Position numbers and translations under genes: made by a program. A stretch of DNA of 64,000 bases from Micromonospora okii (GTDB taxonomy: Bacteria; Actinomycetota; Actinomycetes; Mycobacteriales; Micromonosporaceae): the NCBI RefSeq assembly GCF_020884795.1, contig NZ_BBZF01000017.1, forward strand, positions 157,741-221,740, given 5' to 3'. The notes under the pieces are model-generated. The model saw only the letters and a program-made list of their open reading frames with translations, was not told the DNA's origin and searched no databases. How positions within the stretch are numbered: position 1 is the first letter of the stretch; each line of letters starts with the position of its first letter. Below are positions 42,188 through 51,032 of the stretch, in pieces.

Positions 42188-42700
42188 ATGAGCGAGCTAG
42201 CGATCACCGTCATCGGTCGGGACCGGCCCGGCATCGTGGCCGACGTCGCCGAGGTGCTCGCCGGGCTCGGCGCGAACCTCACCGACTCCACCATGACCCG
42301 GCTGCGCGGCCACTTCGCGATGACCCTGGTCTGCGTCGGCCCGGCCGCCGCCGAGGTGGAGGCCGCGCTGGCCCCGCTCGCCGCCGACGGTCGGCTCCTG
42401 GCCACCGTGCGGGCCGTCACCCCCGACGGCGCGACGGCACCGGCCGGCGAGCCGTACGTGCTGGCGGTGCACGGCGCGGACCGGCTGGGCATCGTCGCGG
42501 CGATGACCCGGGTGCTGGCGGACGCGGGCGGCAACGTCACCGACCTGAGCACCCGGCTGACCGGCTCCCTCTACGTGGTGGTGGCCGAGGTCGAGCTGCC
42601 GGCGGGCTCCTCCGACGCGGTGGCCGGGCGGTTGGCCCGTACCGCCGCGGAGCTGGGGGTGGGGGTCAGCCTCCGCCCGGCCGACTCGGACCTGCTGTGA
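42188..42700 (+). CDS. Double-ACT domain protein (GcvR-like)
   Basis: 170 residues made of two ACT domains: LAITVIGRDRPGIVADVAEV (about 4-23) and VLAVHGADRLGIVAAMTRVL (about 92-111), each with the DRPGIV/DRLGIV ligand-loop motif. The architecture matches GcvR-type regulators, which bind amino acids and control other proteins rather than DNA. No glycine-cleavage genes are nearby. The stop overlaps def as GTGA, so the two are co-translated. Confidence 0.85.
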   Translation: MSELAITVIGRDRPGIVADVAEVLAGLGANLTDSTMTRLRGHFAMTLVCVGPAAAEVEAALAPLAADGRLLATVRAVTPDGATAPAGEPYVLAVHGADRLGIVAAMTRVLADAGGNVTDLSTRLTGSLYVVVAEVELPAGSSDAVAGRLARTAAELGVGVSLRPADSDLL

Positions 42701-43257
42701 CAGCCGGGTACACCGGCCTGGGCGACTGGACCCCCGAGGCGCTGGGGGTGCCGGGCCGGGTGCGCCCGGTGGTCTCCGCCCCGGAGCCGGTGCTCAGCCG
42801 CCCCGGCCCGGAGGTGGACCCGACCTGCGAGGAGGTGGTCCAGCTCGCGGCCGACCTGGTCGCCACGATGCGGGTCTCGCCGGGCTGCGTGGGTCTCGCC
42901 GCGCCCCAGGTCGGGGTGAGCGCCCAGGTGTTCGCGGTGGACGTCACGGACCACCCGAAGGCGGTCACGGTGCACGGCACGTTCGTGCTGTGCAACGCCC
43001 GGGTGGTGGAGGCGACCCGCTGGAAGGCCGGGCGGGAGGGGTGCATGTCGGTGCCCGACCTGACCGGCGACGTCAAGCGGGCCAGCAGGCTCGTCGTCGA
43101 GGGGGCGCTCCCGGGCAGCGGCGCGCCGGTGCGGCTGGTCACCGACGGGTTCGAGGCGCGCGCGTTGCAGCACGAGATCGACCACTGCGCCGGCCTGCTC
43201 TTCCTCGACCGGGTGGCCGGGGCGCACGCCATCTACCAGCGCAAGGTCTACCTCTGA
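42697..43257 (+). CDS. def: Peptide deformylase
   Basis: Def removes the formyl group from nascent proteins. The three motifs are GCVGLAAPQVGVS, EGCMSVP and QHEIDHCAGLLF (HEXXH-type metal site). At 186 aa with an N-terminal extension it resembles the actinobacterial forms. GTG at 42697 overlaps the upstream stop and gives the coupled reading. A second def copy elsewhere is likely in such genomes but cannot be judged here. Confidence 0.94.
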   Translation: MTAGYTGLGDWTPEALGVPGRVRPVVSAPEPVLSRPGPEVDPTCEEVVQLAADLVATMRVSPGCVGLAAPQVGVSAQVFAVDVTDHPKAVTVHGTFVLCNARVVEATRWKAGREGCMSVPDLTGDVKRASRLVVEGALPGSGAPVRLVTDGFEARALQHEIDHCAGLLFLDRVAGAHAIYQRKVYL

Positions 43258-43265
43258 CGGACGGC

Positions 43266-43286
43266 CGCCCGGCCCGGGACCGGGCG
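43266..43286 (+). terminator. Weak hairpin after def
   Basis: 7-bp GC arms 43266-43272 and 43280-43286 with a 7-nt loop, followed by CGTTT. A possible terminator. Confidence 0.4.
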
Positions 43287-43417
43287 CGTTTCCGGTAGGG
43301 GCGCCGCCGCCGAGGGGCGGTCGGTCGTCGTGAGTGGAGGGTGGTGGCGGTGAGCCGAGGGCGGTCCGGCGCGTCGCGCCCGTCGAGCGCGGGTCGCGCC
43401 GTTACGGTGGGAGCATC

Positions 43418-44188
43418 ATGCGTCTGACGGTCGGCCCCCTGCCACCCGCCGTGTACTGGCGGCGTCGCGTCGTCGTGCTGGGAGCGGGGCTTCTCTTCCT
43501 GATTGTCCTGCTCTACTCCTGCAACGGTGCGGGCAACACCGGCACCACGCCGCAGTCGAAGTCGACCCCGACTCCGACTCCGACGGCGACCCCGGGTGCC
43601 GCCGACCCGTCCGCGTCGCCGGGCCCGAGCGGTCTTGTGCTGCCCGGGCAGACCGTCTCACCGCCCGCCGGGTCGGACGGCGGCGGGACCGAGCCGGTCT
43701 CCCCCGCTGGCCCCGGCGCGCCCGCTTCCCCCGACGGCCCGGCCGCGCCGGCCAACAACGACGCGCCGGCCGCCCCGGGCGGCTCCGGCGACGGGGCGTG
43801 CACCAATGCGGAGATCTCGGTGACCCCGGTGGCGGTGCCGTTCTCGCTGCGGCGCGAGAACGGCGCCAGCCTGCAGCTCAGGATCAAGAACACGTCGGAC
43901 CGCACCTGCAGCCGGGACGTCGGCGCGGACTTTCAGGAGCTGTTCGTGAAGTCGGGCGCGGAGAAGGTCTGGTCCTCCGACACCTGCGGCACCGTGAAGG
44001 GCTCGGACGTGCAGTCGTTCACCCCGGGCTTCGAGCGGTCGTACCAGGTGGACTGGAACGGGAAGGACTCCAGCCGGTGCAGGGACGGGCTGGCCGACGG
44101 CCCGTTCCCGCGCGCCGGGACGTACCAGCTCTTCGGGCGGCTCGACACCAAGGTGAGCGATCCGGTGAAGCTCACCATCACCGGCTGA
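43418..44188 (+). CDS. Membrane-anchored protein with Pro/Thr linker and extracytoplasmic domain
   Basis: 256 residues: one transmembrane helix (about 20-36, VVVLGAGLLFLIVLLYS), a long Thr/Pro/Ala/Gly linker (45-120) and a C-terminal beta-rich domain. That domain contains ISVTPVAVPFSLRRENGASL and four Cys that could pair (CSRDVGADF, SDTCGTV, SRCRDG). I recognise no named family. A TACGGT box lies 9 nt before the ATG. The gene converges on disA. Confidence 0.75.
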   Translation: MRLTVGPLPPAVYWRRRVVVLGAGLLFLIVLLYSCNGAGNTGTTPQSKSTPTPTPTATPGAADPSASPGPSGLVLPGQTVSPPAGSDGGGTEPVSPAGPGAPASPDGPAAPANNDAPAAPGGSGDGACTNAEISVTPVAVPFSLRRENGASLQLRIKNTSDRTCSRDVGADFQELFVKSGAEKVWSSDTCGTVKGSDVQSFTPGFERSYQVDWNGKDSSRCRDGLADGPFPRAGTYQLFGRLDTKVSDPVKLTITG

Positions 44189-44249
44189 GCCGGGCCGGTC
44201 TCCGGGGCACCCCCCCCGGGCCGCGCCCGGTCGCCCGGTGCGGCCCTGC

Positions 44250-44281
44250 GTGGCACCCGTCAGACGTGGCACCCGTCAGAC
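44250..44281. repeat. Exact 16-bp tandem duplication containing the disA stop
   Basis: GTGGCACCCGTCAGAC occurs twice in direct tandem (44250-44265 and 44266-44281). The second copy carries the disA stop codon (44276-44278); the first repeats it 16 bp downstream. Confidence 0.95.
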
Positions 44282-45460
44282 GTAGCGCTCCAGGATGGAC
44301 GCCTCGGCGAGCCGGGACAGCCCCTCCCGGACGCCCCGGGCCCGCGCGTCGCCGACGCCCTCCACGGCCTGGAGATCCTCCACCGTCGCCCCGAGGAGCC
44401 GCTGAAGGCTGCCGAAGTGCAGCACCAGCCGGTCGACGATCGCCACCGGCAGCCGGGGCACCTTCGCCAGCAGCCGGAAGCCGCGCGGGCTGACCGCCGC
44501 GTCCAGCGCGTCGGAGGCGGCCGGGTAGCCGATCGCCTTGGCGACGGCCACCAGGTCTATCAGCTCGGTGGCGCCCAGCAGGTCCAGCTCGACCAGGGCC
44601 TCGTCCAGCGTGCGGGGCTTGCGGCCGGTGGGCAGGTAGTCCCGGATGACCAGGGTGCGGTCGGCGTCGACGCCGGCCATCAGCTCGTCGAGCTGGAGGG
44701 CGAGCAGCCGGCCGTCGGTGCCCAGCTCCACCACGTACCCGGCGATCTCGTCGGCGATCCGCCGGACCATCTCCAGCCGCTGCACCACCGCCACCGCGTC
44801 CCGGACGGTGACCAGATCCTCGATTTCGAGCGCGGAGAGGGTGCCGGAGACCTCGTCGAGGCGCAGCTTGTAGCGCTCCAGCGTGGCCAGGGCCTGGTTG
44901 GCCCGGGACAGGATGGCCGCCGAGTCGTCCAGCACGTGCCGCTGGCCGTTGACGTAGAGGCTGATGATCCGCATCGACTGGCTGACCGAGATGACCGGGT
45001 AGCCGGTCTGCCGGGCCACCCGCTCTGCGCTGCGGTGCCGGGTGCCGGACTCCTCGGTGGGGATCGACGGGTCCGGCATCAGGTGCACGGCCGCCCGGAC
45101 GATCCGGGTGCCGTCGCTGGAGAGCACCACCGCGCCGTCCATCTTGCACAGCTCGCGGACCCGGGTCGCGGAGAACTCCACGTCCAGCGGGAAGCCACCG
45201 GTGCAGAGCCCCTCGACCACCTTGTCGTAGCCGAGGACGATCAGCGCGCCCGTGCGGCCGCGCAGGATCCGCTCCAGGCCGTCACGGAGCGCGGTGCCCG
45301 GCGCCATGAGCGCGAGGTTGGCCCGCAGCGGGTCGCCACCCGCGCCGCCGACACTCCCGGTCACGCTGACGCTGATCGGACGGGCGGGCGAGCCCACGGG
45401 GCCGGTGCGGGCGTGGGGGGTCGCGCCGGCGGTCTTGCTGGCATCGCGGTCGATCGGCAC
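44276..45460 (-). CDS. disA: DNA integrity scanning diadenylate cyclase
   Basis: DisA makes cyclic di-AMP and pauses on branched DNA. The DAC domain shows the DGA motif ([10 protein letters not shown]) and RHR motif ([12 protein letters not shown]); a helical linker and a C-terminal helix-hairpin-helix ([17 protein letters not shown]) follow. The GTG at 45460 is chosen because a TAGACT box (45467-45472) lies 6 nt upstream; a GTG at 45466 would fall before the likely transcription start. radA lies just upstream on the same strand and RadA is a known DisA partner. Confidence 0.95.
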   Translation of the reverse strand: MPIDRDASKTAGATPHARTGPVGSPARPISVSVTGSVGGAGGDPLRANLALMAPGTALRDGLERILRGRTGALIVLGYDKVVEGLCTGGFPLDVEFSATRVRELCKMDGAVVLSSDGTRIVRAAVHLMPDPSIPTEESGTRHRSAERVARQTGYPVISVSQSMRIISLYVNGQRHVLDDSAAILSRANQALATLERYKLRLDEVSGTLSALEIEDLVTVRDAVAVVQRLEMVRRIADEIAGYVVELGTDGRLLALQLDELMAGVDADRTLVIRDYLPTGRKPRTLDEALVELDLLGATELIDLVAVAKAIGYPAASDALDAAVSPRGFRLLAKVPRLPVAIVDRLVLHFGSLQRLLGATVEDLQAVEGVGDARARGVREGLSRLAEASILERYV

Positions 45461-45466
45461 GCGCAC

Positions 45467-45472
45467 AGTCTA
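45467..45472 (-). promoter_or_regulatory. disA -10 box (TAGACT), leaderless
   Basis: Minus-strand TAGACT ends 6 nt before the GTG at 45460 and directly abuts the alternative GTG at 45466. Confidence 0.5.
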
Positions 45473-45603
45473 CGGACTGGCGTGCGGTGGGTGCTGTCGT
45501 GGTTACTGTGATGTGTCACGATGCCCTCCTCGTGTCGCCCCGCGCCGCCTGCCGCGCATGTCCGGAAATCGCACGGGCGGTCCCTCCCGACGACCACCGT
45601 GGG

Positions 45604-47052
45604 TCACTCCGCCGATGCGCGGGCGGCACACTGGAGGGCCGAGCGAACGTCGGTGACCTCCATCACCCGCATGCTCTCCGGGCCCGCGCCCGCGCTCTCC
45701 GGGCCGCACCCGGGCGGCACGAGAGCCACCCGGAAGCCCAGCCGGGCCGCCTCCGCCAGCCGGCGGGGCACCGCCCCGACCCGACGCACCTCGCCGGTCA
45801 GCCCGACCTCGCCGATCGCCACCAGGTGTGGGTTCATCGCGAGGTTGAGCCCGCCGGAGGCCACCGCCAGGGCCACCGCCAGGTCGGCGGCCGGCTCCAC
45901 CACCCGGATGCCGCCGACCGTGGCCGCGAAGACCTCCCGGTCGTGCAGGGTCAGCCGGTCGGCGCGGCGCTGGAGCACCGCGAGCACCATCGCCAGCCGG
46001 GCCCCGTCGAGCCCCGAGACCGTGCGCCGGGGCGAGCCGGCGACCGTCGCGCCGATCAGCGCCTGCACCTCGGTGACCAGGGGACGCCGCCCCTCCATCG
46101 CCACCGTCACGCAGGTGCCGGGCACCGGCTCGGAGTAGCGGGTGAGGAAGAGCCCCGACGGGTCGGCGAGGCTGCTGATGCCCCCCTCGTGCATCTCGAA
46201 ACAGCCGACCTCGTCCGCCGCGCCGAACCGGTTCTTCACGCCGCGCACCATCCGCAGCGAGGAGTGCTTGTCGCCCTCGAAGTGCAGCACCACGTCGACC
46301 AGGTGCTCCAGCACCCGGGGGCCGGCCACCTGGCCGTCCTTCGTGACGTGGCCGACCAGCACCGTGGCGATGCCGCGCTCCTTGGCGACCGCGACCAGGG
46401 CGGCGGTGACCGCCCGCACCTGGGTCACCCCGCCGGGCACCCCCTCGGTGCCGGGGATGGAGATCGTCTGCACCGAGTCGAGCACCAGCAGCCCGGGCTT
46501 CACCGCGTCGAGGTGACCGAGGACCGCGCCGAGGTCGCTCTCGGCGGCCAGCCAGAGCTGGTCGTGCAGCGCGCCCATCCGTTCTGCGCGCAGCCGCACC
46601 TGGCTCACCGACTCCTCACCGCTGACCACCAGGGACGGGCTGCCGGCCGTGGCCGCCCACTGCTGGGCCACGTCGAGCAGCAGGGTGGACTTGCCCACCC
46701 CCGGCTCGCCGGCCAGCAGCACCACCGCGCCGGGCACCAGGCCGCCGCCGAGCACGCGGTCCAGCTCGCTCACACCCGTGGCGCGGGCCTTCGCGGGGGC
46801 GGCGCTGATGGTGGCGATCGGGCGGGCGGGCTCGGCGGGCAGCCGGGAGCTGACCACCCGGCCCGAGACGGTCGGGCCGGTGACCGTGCACTCGACCACT
46901 GAGCCCCACTCGCCGCACTCGGGGCAGCGCCCCACCCACTTGGGGGGCTGGTGGCCGCAGGCGTCGCACTCGTAGGCCGGACGGGGTTCGCGGGCGGCCC
47001 GGCCCGCGCCGCGCGGCGTCGCTCGGGAGGGTGTCGATCGGGACGTCGTCAC
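45604..47052 (-). CDS. radA: DNA repair protein RadA
   Basis: 482 residues: a C4 zinc finger (CDACGHQPPKWVGRCPECG), a RecA-like motor with Walker A GEPGVGKSTLLLDV, the RadA-specific VKNRFGA motif, and a C-terminal Lon-like domain (GLNLAMNPHLVAIGEVGL). RadA drives branch migration during recombination. It lies between the LpqE-like gene and disA on the same strand, matching M. tuberculosis lpqE-radA-disA order. Transcription appears to begin at its own leaderless promoter. Confidence 0.96.
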   Translation of the reverse strand: MTTSRSTPSRATPRGAGRAAREPRPAYECDACGHQPPKWVGRCPECGEWGSVVECTVTGPTVSGRVVSSRLPAEPARPIATISAAPAKARATGVSELDRVLGGGLVPGAVVLLAGEPGVGKSTLLLDVAQQWAATAGSPSLVVSGEESVSQVRLRAERMGALHDQLWLAAESDLGAVLGHLDAVKPGLLVLDSVQTISIPGTEGVPGGVTQVRAVTAALVAVAKERGIATVLVGHVTKDGQVAGPRVLEHLVDVVLHFEGDKHSSLRMVRGVKNRFGAADEVGCFEMHEGGISSLADPSGLFLTRYSEPVPGTCVTVAMEGRRPLVTEVQALIGATVAGSPRRTVSGLDGARLAMVLAVLQRRADRLTLHDREVFAATVGGIRVVEPAADLAVALAVASGGLNLAMNPHLVAIGEVGLTGEVRRVGAVPRRLAEAARLGFRVALVPPGCGPESAGAGPESMRVMEVTDVRSALQCAARASAE

Positions 47053-47058
47053 ACCGGA

Positions 47059-47064
47059 ACGCTA
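47059..47064 (-). promoter_or_regulatory. radA -10 box (TAGCGT), leaderless
   Basis: Minus-strand TAGCGT ends 6 nt before the GTG at 47052, downstream of the terminator that closes the LpqE-like gene. Confidence 0.5.
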
Positions 47065-47083
47065 GTCCTCCCGTACGACGAAA

Positions 47084-47119
47084 ACACCGCCGGCGTGGCA
47101 GGTGCCACGCCGGCGGTGT
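47084..47119 (-). terminator. Terminator of the LpqE-like gene
   Basis: Perfect 17-bp arms 47084-47100 and 47103-47119 with a 2-nt loop, starting 23 nt past the stop on the minus strand and followed by an A/T-rich step (TTT on the minus strand). Confidence 0.85.
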
Positions 47120-47142
47120 CGTCGACGGTCGGTGCCGCGGCG

Positions 47143-47916
47143 CTATTCGCCGTGGCCGTTGCCACCCTCGGTGCCGCCCTCTTCGCCGTGCCCGCCCTCG
47201 CGCTCGACGATCTGGGAGGGCCGCGGGAGCGGGGTCAGCGGGATGCCGATCGGGACCGGCGTGCTGACGACCTGGCCGTTGCCGAAGTCGAAGGTCAGGT
47301 CGACCTGCTGCCCGACGCGGAGGGTCTCGTTCAGGCCGACGAGCTGGAGCGGGCGGCCGCCCTGCACGTTGAGCTGGACGTAGCTGAGGGCCGGGATCTC
47401 GAACCGGGCCGGCTGCCCGGCCGGGGCGGACGGGCCCTCCGACGGCGACGCGCCGGCCGAGGGCGAGGCGCTGCCCGAGGGCGACCCACCGGCCGAGGGG
47501 GAGGCGCTGCCCGAGGGGGAGGCGCTGCCCGACGGCGAGGTCTCGCCGGAGGGCGACTCGCCGGTCGAGGCGGACGGGCTGGCCGAGCCGGTCTCGCCGC
47601 CGCCGACCACGACCTCCCGGGCGCTGTCCGTGGTGACGGTCACCGTCACCGGGGTCTGCGAGTCGTTGTAGAGCACCGCGTTGAGCGCGGCGTTGGCGCC
47701 CGCCTGGTAGGTCCCGTTGGCCGGGTGCTCGACGTAGAGGCCGCGCACCTTGTAGTCCCGGTTCTCGGTCTGGACGTCGACGCCCTGGATCGACGGCACC
47801 TTGTTGGCGGTCTCGGCCTTCTGGCCGGTGCCGCAGCCGGTCGCCAGCAGGGCGGTCGCCGCCACGCCGGACACCAGCAGGGCCGCCCGCCGGGAACCCC
47901 TGATCGAGCGCGTCAC
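47143..47916 (-). CDS. LpqE-like lipoprotein with Ser/Pro/Gly repeat insertion
   Basis: 257 residues. Lipobox LATGC follows a standard signal. A beta-sandwich-like domain (YKVRGLYVEHPANGTYQAG, ALNAVLYNDSQTPVTVTV) is interrupted by about 45 residues of Ser-Pro-Ser-Gly repeats, then continues RFEIPALSYVQLNVQGG. Position before radA and disA matches LpqE (Rv3584) of M. tuberculosis; a copper-chaperone (PCuAC-like) fold is possible but the Met/His ligands are not evident. GTG at 47916 has AGGAGG 6 nt upstream. The C-terminus ends in a Gly/Glu/His stretch. Confidence 0.8.
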   Translation of the reverse strand: MTRSIRGSRRAALLVSGVAATALLATGCGTGQKAETANKVPSIQGVDVQTENRDYKVRGLYVEHPANGTYQAGANAALNAVLYNDSQTPVTVTVTTDSAREVVVGGGETGSASPSASTGESPSGETSPSGSASPSGSASPSAGGSPSGSASPSAGASPSEGPSAPAGQPARFEIPALSYVQLNVQGGRPLQLVGLNETLRVGQQVDLTFDFGNGQVVSTPVPIGIPLTPLPRPSQIVEREGGHGEEGGTEGGNGHGE

Positions 47917-48052
47917 GTCGGTCCTCCTCGTCACGATCCCCACCCGGCCGACGCCGGGCACGGTGGCCATACCCGCGCAGACCGGCTTCAGGGTAGTTGG
48001 GCCTGATCGTGACCCGCACGGCGACCCGGCACCACCACCTTGCCGGGGCCGC

Positions 48053-48895
48053 TCACACCAGCGGGCCGCTCGACACCAGCAGCACCACGTCGATCAGCGC
48101 CACCAGCAGCACCGCCCGGAACGCGGCCACCCCGCGGTCGCCGGCCCGGCCGGCGCCCCGGCCCGCGTACCAGGCCAGGGGCGGGACCACGGCGGCGGTC
48201 GCGACGGCCGACATCCCGGCCCAGGACGGTGGCCCGGGCGGCCCCGCGACCAGCGCGACGGTCGCCGCGAGCAGCAGCCCGGCGGCGGCGGCCCGGCTGC
48301 CGGTGGCGCCCAGCCGGTGCGGCAGCCCGCGCACCCCGGTCCGGGCGTCGTCGGCCAGGTCGGGCAGCACGTTGGCGAAGTGCGCGCCGGCCCCCAGCAG
48401 GGCGGCGGCGACCACCAGCCAGACCGGCGGGGCGGGCGCGCCGGGCAGCGCGAGCACCACGAAGGCGGGCAGCACGCCGAAGGAGACCGCGTACGGCAGC
48501 ACCGAGACCGGCGTCGACTTCAGCGGCCGGTTGTACAGCAGCGCGGAGACCAGGCCGACGATCGCCCAGGGCGCCGCCGCCCGGTTGGTGGTCGTCACCG
48601 CCAGCACGACCGTGGCCAGGGCCGCCGCCCGCGTCGCCAGGCCGACCGTCCGCCGGCTCACCGCGCCGGCGGCGACCGGCTTGTCGGTACGCCCCACCGC
48701 CGCGTCCCGGGCGGCGTCCAGGTGATCGTTGGACCAGCCGACCGCGAGCTGGCTGGCGAGGACCGTGAGCGCCACCGCGGCGACCCCGGACGGGCGGTGC
48801 CCCACCCCCCAGGCGAGCAGCCCGGCGACCACGGTCACCGCCGTAGCGGGCTCCGGATGACTGGCCCTGAGCAGCGCTGACACCGTCGTCGACAT
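48053..48895 (-). CDS. UbiA-family prenyltransferase
   Basis: 280 residues with eight or nine transmembrane segments. The first Asp-rich motif GWSNDHLDAARDAAVGRTDK (about 54-72) and the second DLADDARTGVRGLPHR are both intact; they bind the prenyl diphosphate through magnesium. The aromatic acceptor is not evident from sequence. It diverges from a methyltransferase gene followed by a type III polyketide synthase, which suggests that it prenylates the polyketide product. A menaquinone (MenA) role is less likely because of this context. Confidence 0.87.
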   Translation of the reverse strand: MSTTVSALLRASHPEPATAVTVVAGLLAWGVGHRPSGVAAVALTVLASQLAVGWSNDHLDAARDAAVGRTDKPVAAGAVSRRTVGLATRAAALATVVLAVTTTNRAAAPWAIVGLVSALLYNRPLKSTPVSVLPYAVSFGVLPAFVVLALPGAPAPPVWLVVAAALLGAGAHFANVLPDLADDARTGVRGLPHRLGATGSRAAAAGLLLAATVALVAGPPGPPSWAGMSAVATAAVVPPLAWYAGRGAGRAGDRGVAAFRAVLLVALIDVVLLVSSGPLV

Positions 48896-48941
48896 AAGCC
48901 GAAGTCTTCCCGTTACCGCCCGGTCGTGCCACGCTCGATCT

Positions 48942-49709
48942 ATGCGTGACGTTTCGCCCAAGCCGTCCGGCGTGCCCCGGCCGCCGAACGACCCCGGGCA
49001 GTACGACGACCTCGCCGACGAGTGGTGGCGCCCGGACGGCGCCTTCGCGATGCTGCACTGGCTGGCGCGGGCCCGGGGGGCCCTGGTGCCGCCGGCCGAC
49101 CGTCCCGGCGCGCTCCTGGTGGACCTGGGCTGCGGCGCGGGCCTGCTCGCCCCGCACCTGGCCGGCAAGGGCTACCGGCACGTCGGGGTGGACCTGACCC
49201 GCTCGGCCCTGGCGCTGGCCACCGCGCACGGGGTCACCGCGGTCAACGGCGACGCCACCGCCGTGCCACTGGCGGACGGCTGCGCCGACGTGGTGGCCGC
49301 CGGCGAGCTGCTAGAGCACGTGCCGGACTGGCGGCGCGCGGTCGCCGAGGCGTGCCGACTGCTGCGGCCCGGTGGCCTGCTGGTGCTGGACACCCTCAAC
49401 GACACCCTGCTCAGCCGGCTGGTGGCCGTCGAGATCGGGGAGCGGCTGCCGGCGGTGCCCCGGGGCATCCACGACCCCCGGCTGTTCGTCGACCATCGCG
49501 CGCTGGTCGCGGAGTGCGCCCGGCACGGCGTCGACCTGCGGGTCCGGGGCGTCCGCCCGGGGCTGCGCGGGACGGTGGGCTGGCTGGTCCGCCGGATGCG
49601 GGGCCGCGAGGGGCAGGCTCGGCCGGGCTCGGCCGGCCGGTCACCGCAGATCCGTCCGACCTGGTCGACGGCGGTGCTCTACCAGGGGCGCGGCGTGCGG
49701 CGCGGGTAG
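48942..49709 (+). CDS. UbiG-like SAM-dependent methyltransferase
   Basis: 255 residues, class I methyltransferase: LLVDLGCGAGLLAPHLA (motif I), VDLTRSALALATAHG and ADVVAAGELLEHVPDW (motif II-like). LRPGGLLVLDTLNDT resembles UbiG/Coq3 O-methyltransferases of quinone pathways. It probably methylates a phenolic product of the neighbouring type III synthase. The start is the ATG at 48942; the divergent UbiA gene starts 46 bp away, so a shared promoter region is likely. Confidence 0.85.
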   Translation: MRDVSPKPSGVPRPPNDPGQYDDLADEWWRPDGAFAMLHWLARARGALVPPADRPGALLVDLGCGAGLLAPHLAGKGYRHVGVDLTRSALALATAHGVTAVNGDATAVPLADGCADVVAAGELLEHVPDWRRAVAEACRLLRPGGLLVLDTLNDTLLSRLVAVEIGERLPAVPRGIHDPRLFVDHRALVAECARHGVDLRVRGVRPGLRGTVGWLVRRMRGREGQARPGSAGRSPQIRPTWSTAVLYQGRGVRRG

Positions 49710-49876
49710 CCGGGCCGGCTCGCGGGTAAGGGAAGAACCGGAACCGGGCGGCACGAACCAGGCACCCGCCGGAGCCGCCGTCCCCGGCGGGCACCGGCAC
49801 TCGGCGGCGGCCCGGACCGCGACGGCCCGGCCCCTCGTTGTGACGACGTGGGGTACGCGAACGAGAGGTGGGAAAC

Positions 49877-50926
49877 GTGGCCGTACCGGTCATCGCGGGC
49901 CTGGGGACGGCGCAGCCGCCGGGCGCCACGCAGGACGAGCTGTGGGCGGGCTACTTCTCGCACCACTTCTCCGGCACCACCCGGACGCTGGCGCGGCGGA
50001 TCTTCGCCAACTCGGGGGTGACCCGGCGGCAGGCGGCGGTGAACCCGCTGCTGGAGGACGTCGCCGACTGGCCGACGGAGCGCCGGATGCGGCGCTACCA
50101 GGTCGAGGCGCTGCCGCTGGGCAAGGAGGCGGTCGGCCGGGCGCTCACCGCCGCCGGCCTGGACGCCGCCGACGTCGGCCTCTTCATCGTCTGCTCGTGC
50201 ACCGGGTACGCCACCCCCGGGCTGGACATCCTGCTCGCCCGGGACCTGGGCATGGCACCGCACACCCAGCGCATGGTCGTGGGCCACATGGGCTGCTACG
50301 CCGCTCTGCCGGGGCTCGGGGCGGCCGGCGACTTCGTCACCGCCCGGCAGCGGCCCGCGCTGCTGCTCTGCGCGGAGCTGACCAGCCTGCACCTGCAACC
50401 CGCCGCCGCCCGGGCCGACACCCAGCAGATCGTCTCCCACGCCCTCTTCTCGGACGCCGCCGTCGCGGCCGTGGTCGTCCCCGGCGGCCGGGGGTACGCG
50501 TTGCGCGAGGTCACCTCGGTCACCGACGCCACCACGGCCGACCACATGACGTGGGACGTCACCGACACCGGCTTCCGGATGGGCCTGTCGTCGAAGGTGC
50601 CGCAGGTGCTCTCCCGCCACGTCCGGGGGCTGGTCGACGGCCTGCTGGCCCGGCACGGCACCACGCTGCCGGAGGTGGACGGCTGGGCGGTGCACCCGGG
50701 CGGGCCGCGCATCCTCGACGTGGTGGAACGCGAGCTGGGCCTGCCGCCGGAGGCGCTGGCCGCGTCCCGGGCCACCCTGGACGAGCACGGCAACTGCTCC
50801 TCGGCGACGGTGCTGCTGATCCTGGACCGGCTGCTCCGGGCGGAACGCCCCCCGAACCGAATCCTGGTGCTCGCCTTCGGCCCGGGCCTGACCCTCTACG
50901 CCGCCCTCCTCGCCCCCGTCTCCTGA
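49877..50926 (+). CDS. Type III polyketide synthase
   Basis: 349 residues of the chalcone synthase fold. The catalytic triad is visible: Cys140 (GHMGCYAAL), His273 (VHPGGPRIL) and Asn306 (DEHGNCSSAT). The enzyme condenses malonyl units on an acyl starter to give resorcinols or pyrones. GTG at 49877 has AGAGG 9 nt upstream; a GTG at 49868 is too close. With UbiA and UbiG-like neighbours it resembles the cluster for prenylated methoxyhydroquinones described in Actinoplanes, but no flavin monooxygenase is present here. Confidence 0.92.
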   Translation: MAVPVIAGLGTAQPPGATQDELWAGYFSHHFSGTTRTLARRIFANSGVTRRQAAVNPLLEDVADWPTERRMRRYQVEALPLGKEAVGRALTAAGLDAADVGLFIVCSCTGYATPGLDILLARDLGMAPHTQRMVVGHMGCYAALPGLGAAGDFVTARQRPALLLCAELTSLHLQPAAARADTQQIVSHALFSDAAVAAVVVPGGRGYALREVTSVTDATTADHMTWDVTDTGFRMGLSSKVPQVLSRHVRGLVDGLLARHGTTLPEVDGWAVHPGGPRILDVVERELGLPPEALAASRATLDEHGNCSSATVLLILDRLLRAERPPNRILVLAFGPGLTLYAALLAPVS

Positions 50927-51019
50927 CCCCCTTGTCGACCAGGAGGCGCTGCCCCGGGAGGCCGGGCGGACCTCTCGATCGCGGCGGCGCGCGGGACGGT
51001 GGGGGCGGCTCCGGGGCGT

Positions 51020-51025
51020 TACCCT
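51020..51025 (+). promoter_or_regulatory. Candidate -10 box (TACCCT), leaderless
   Basis: TACCCT ends 7 nt before the GTG at 51033. Confidence 0.5.
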
Positions 51026-51032
51026 TCGCGGG

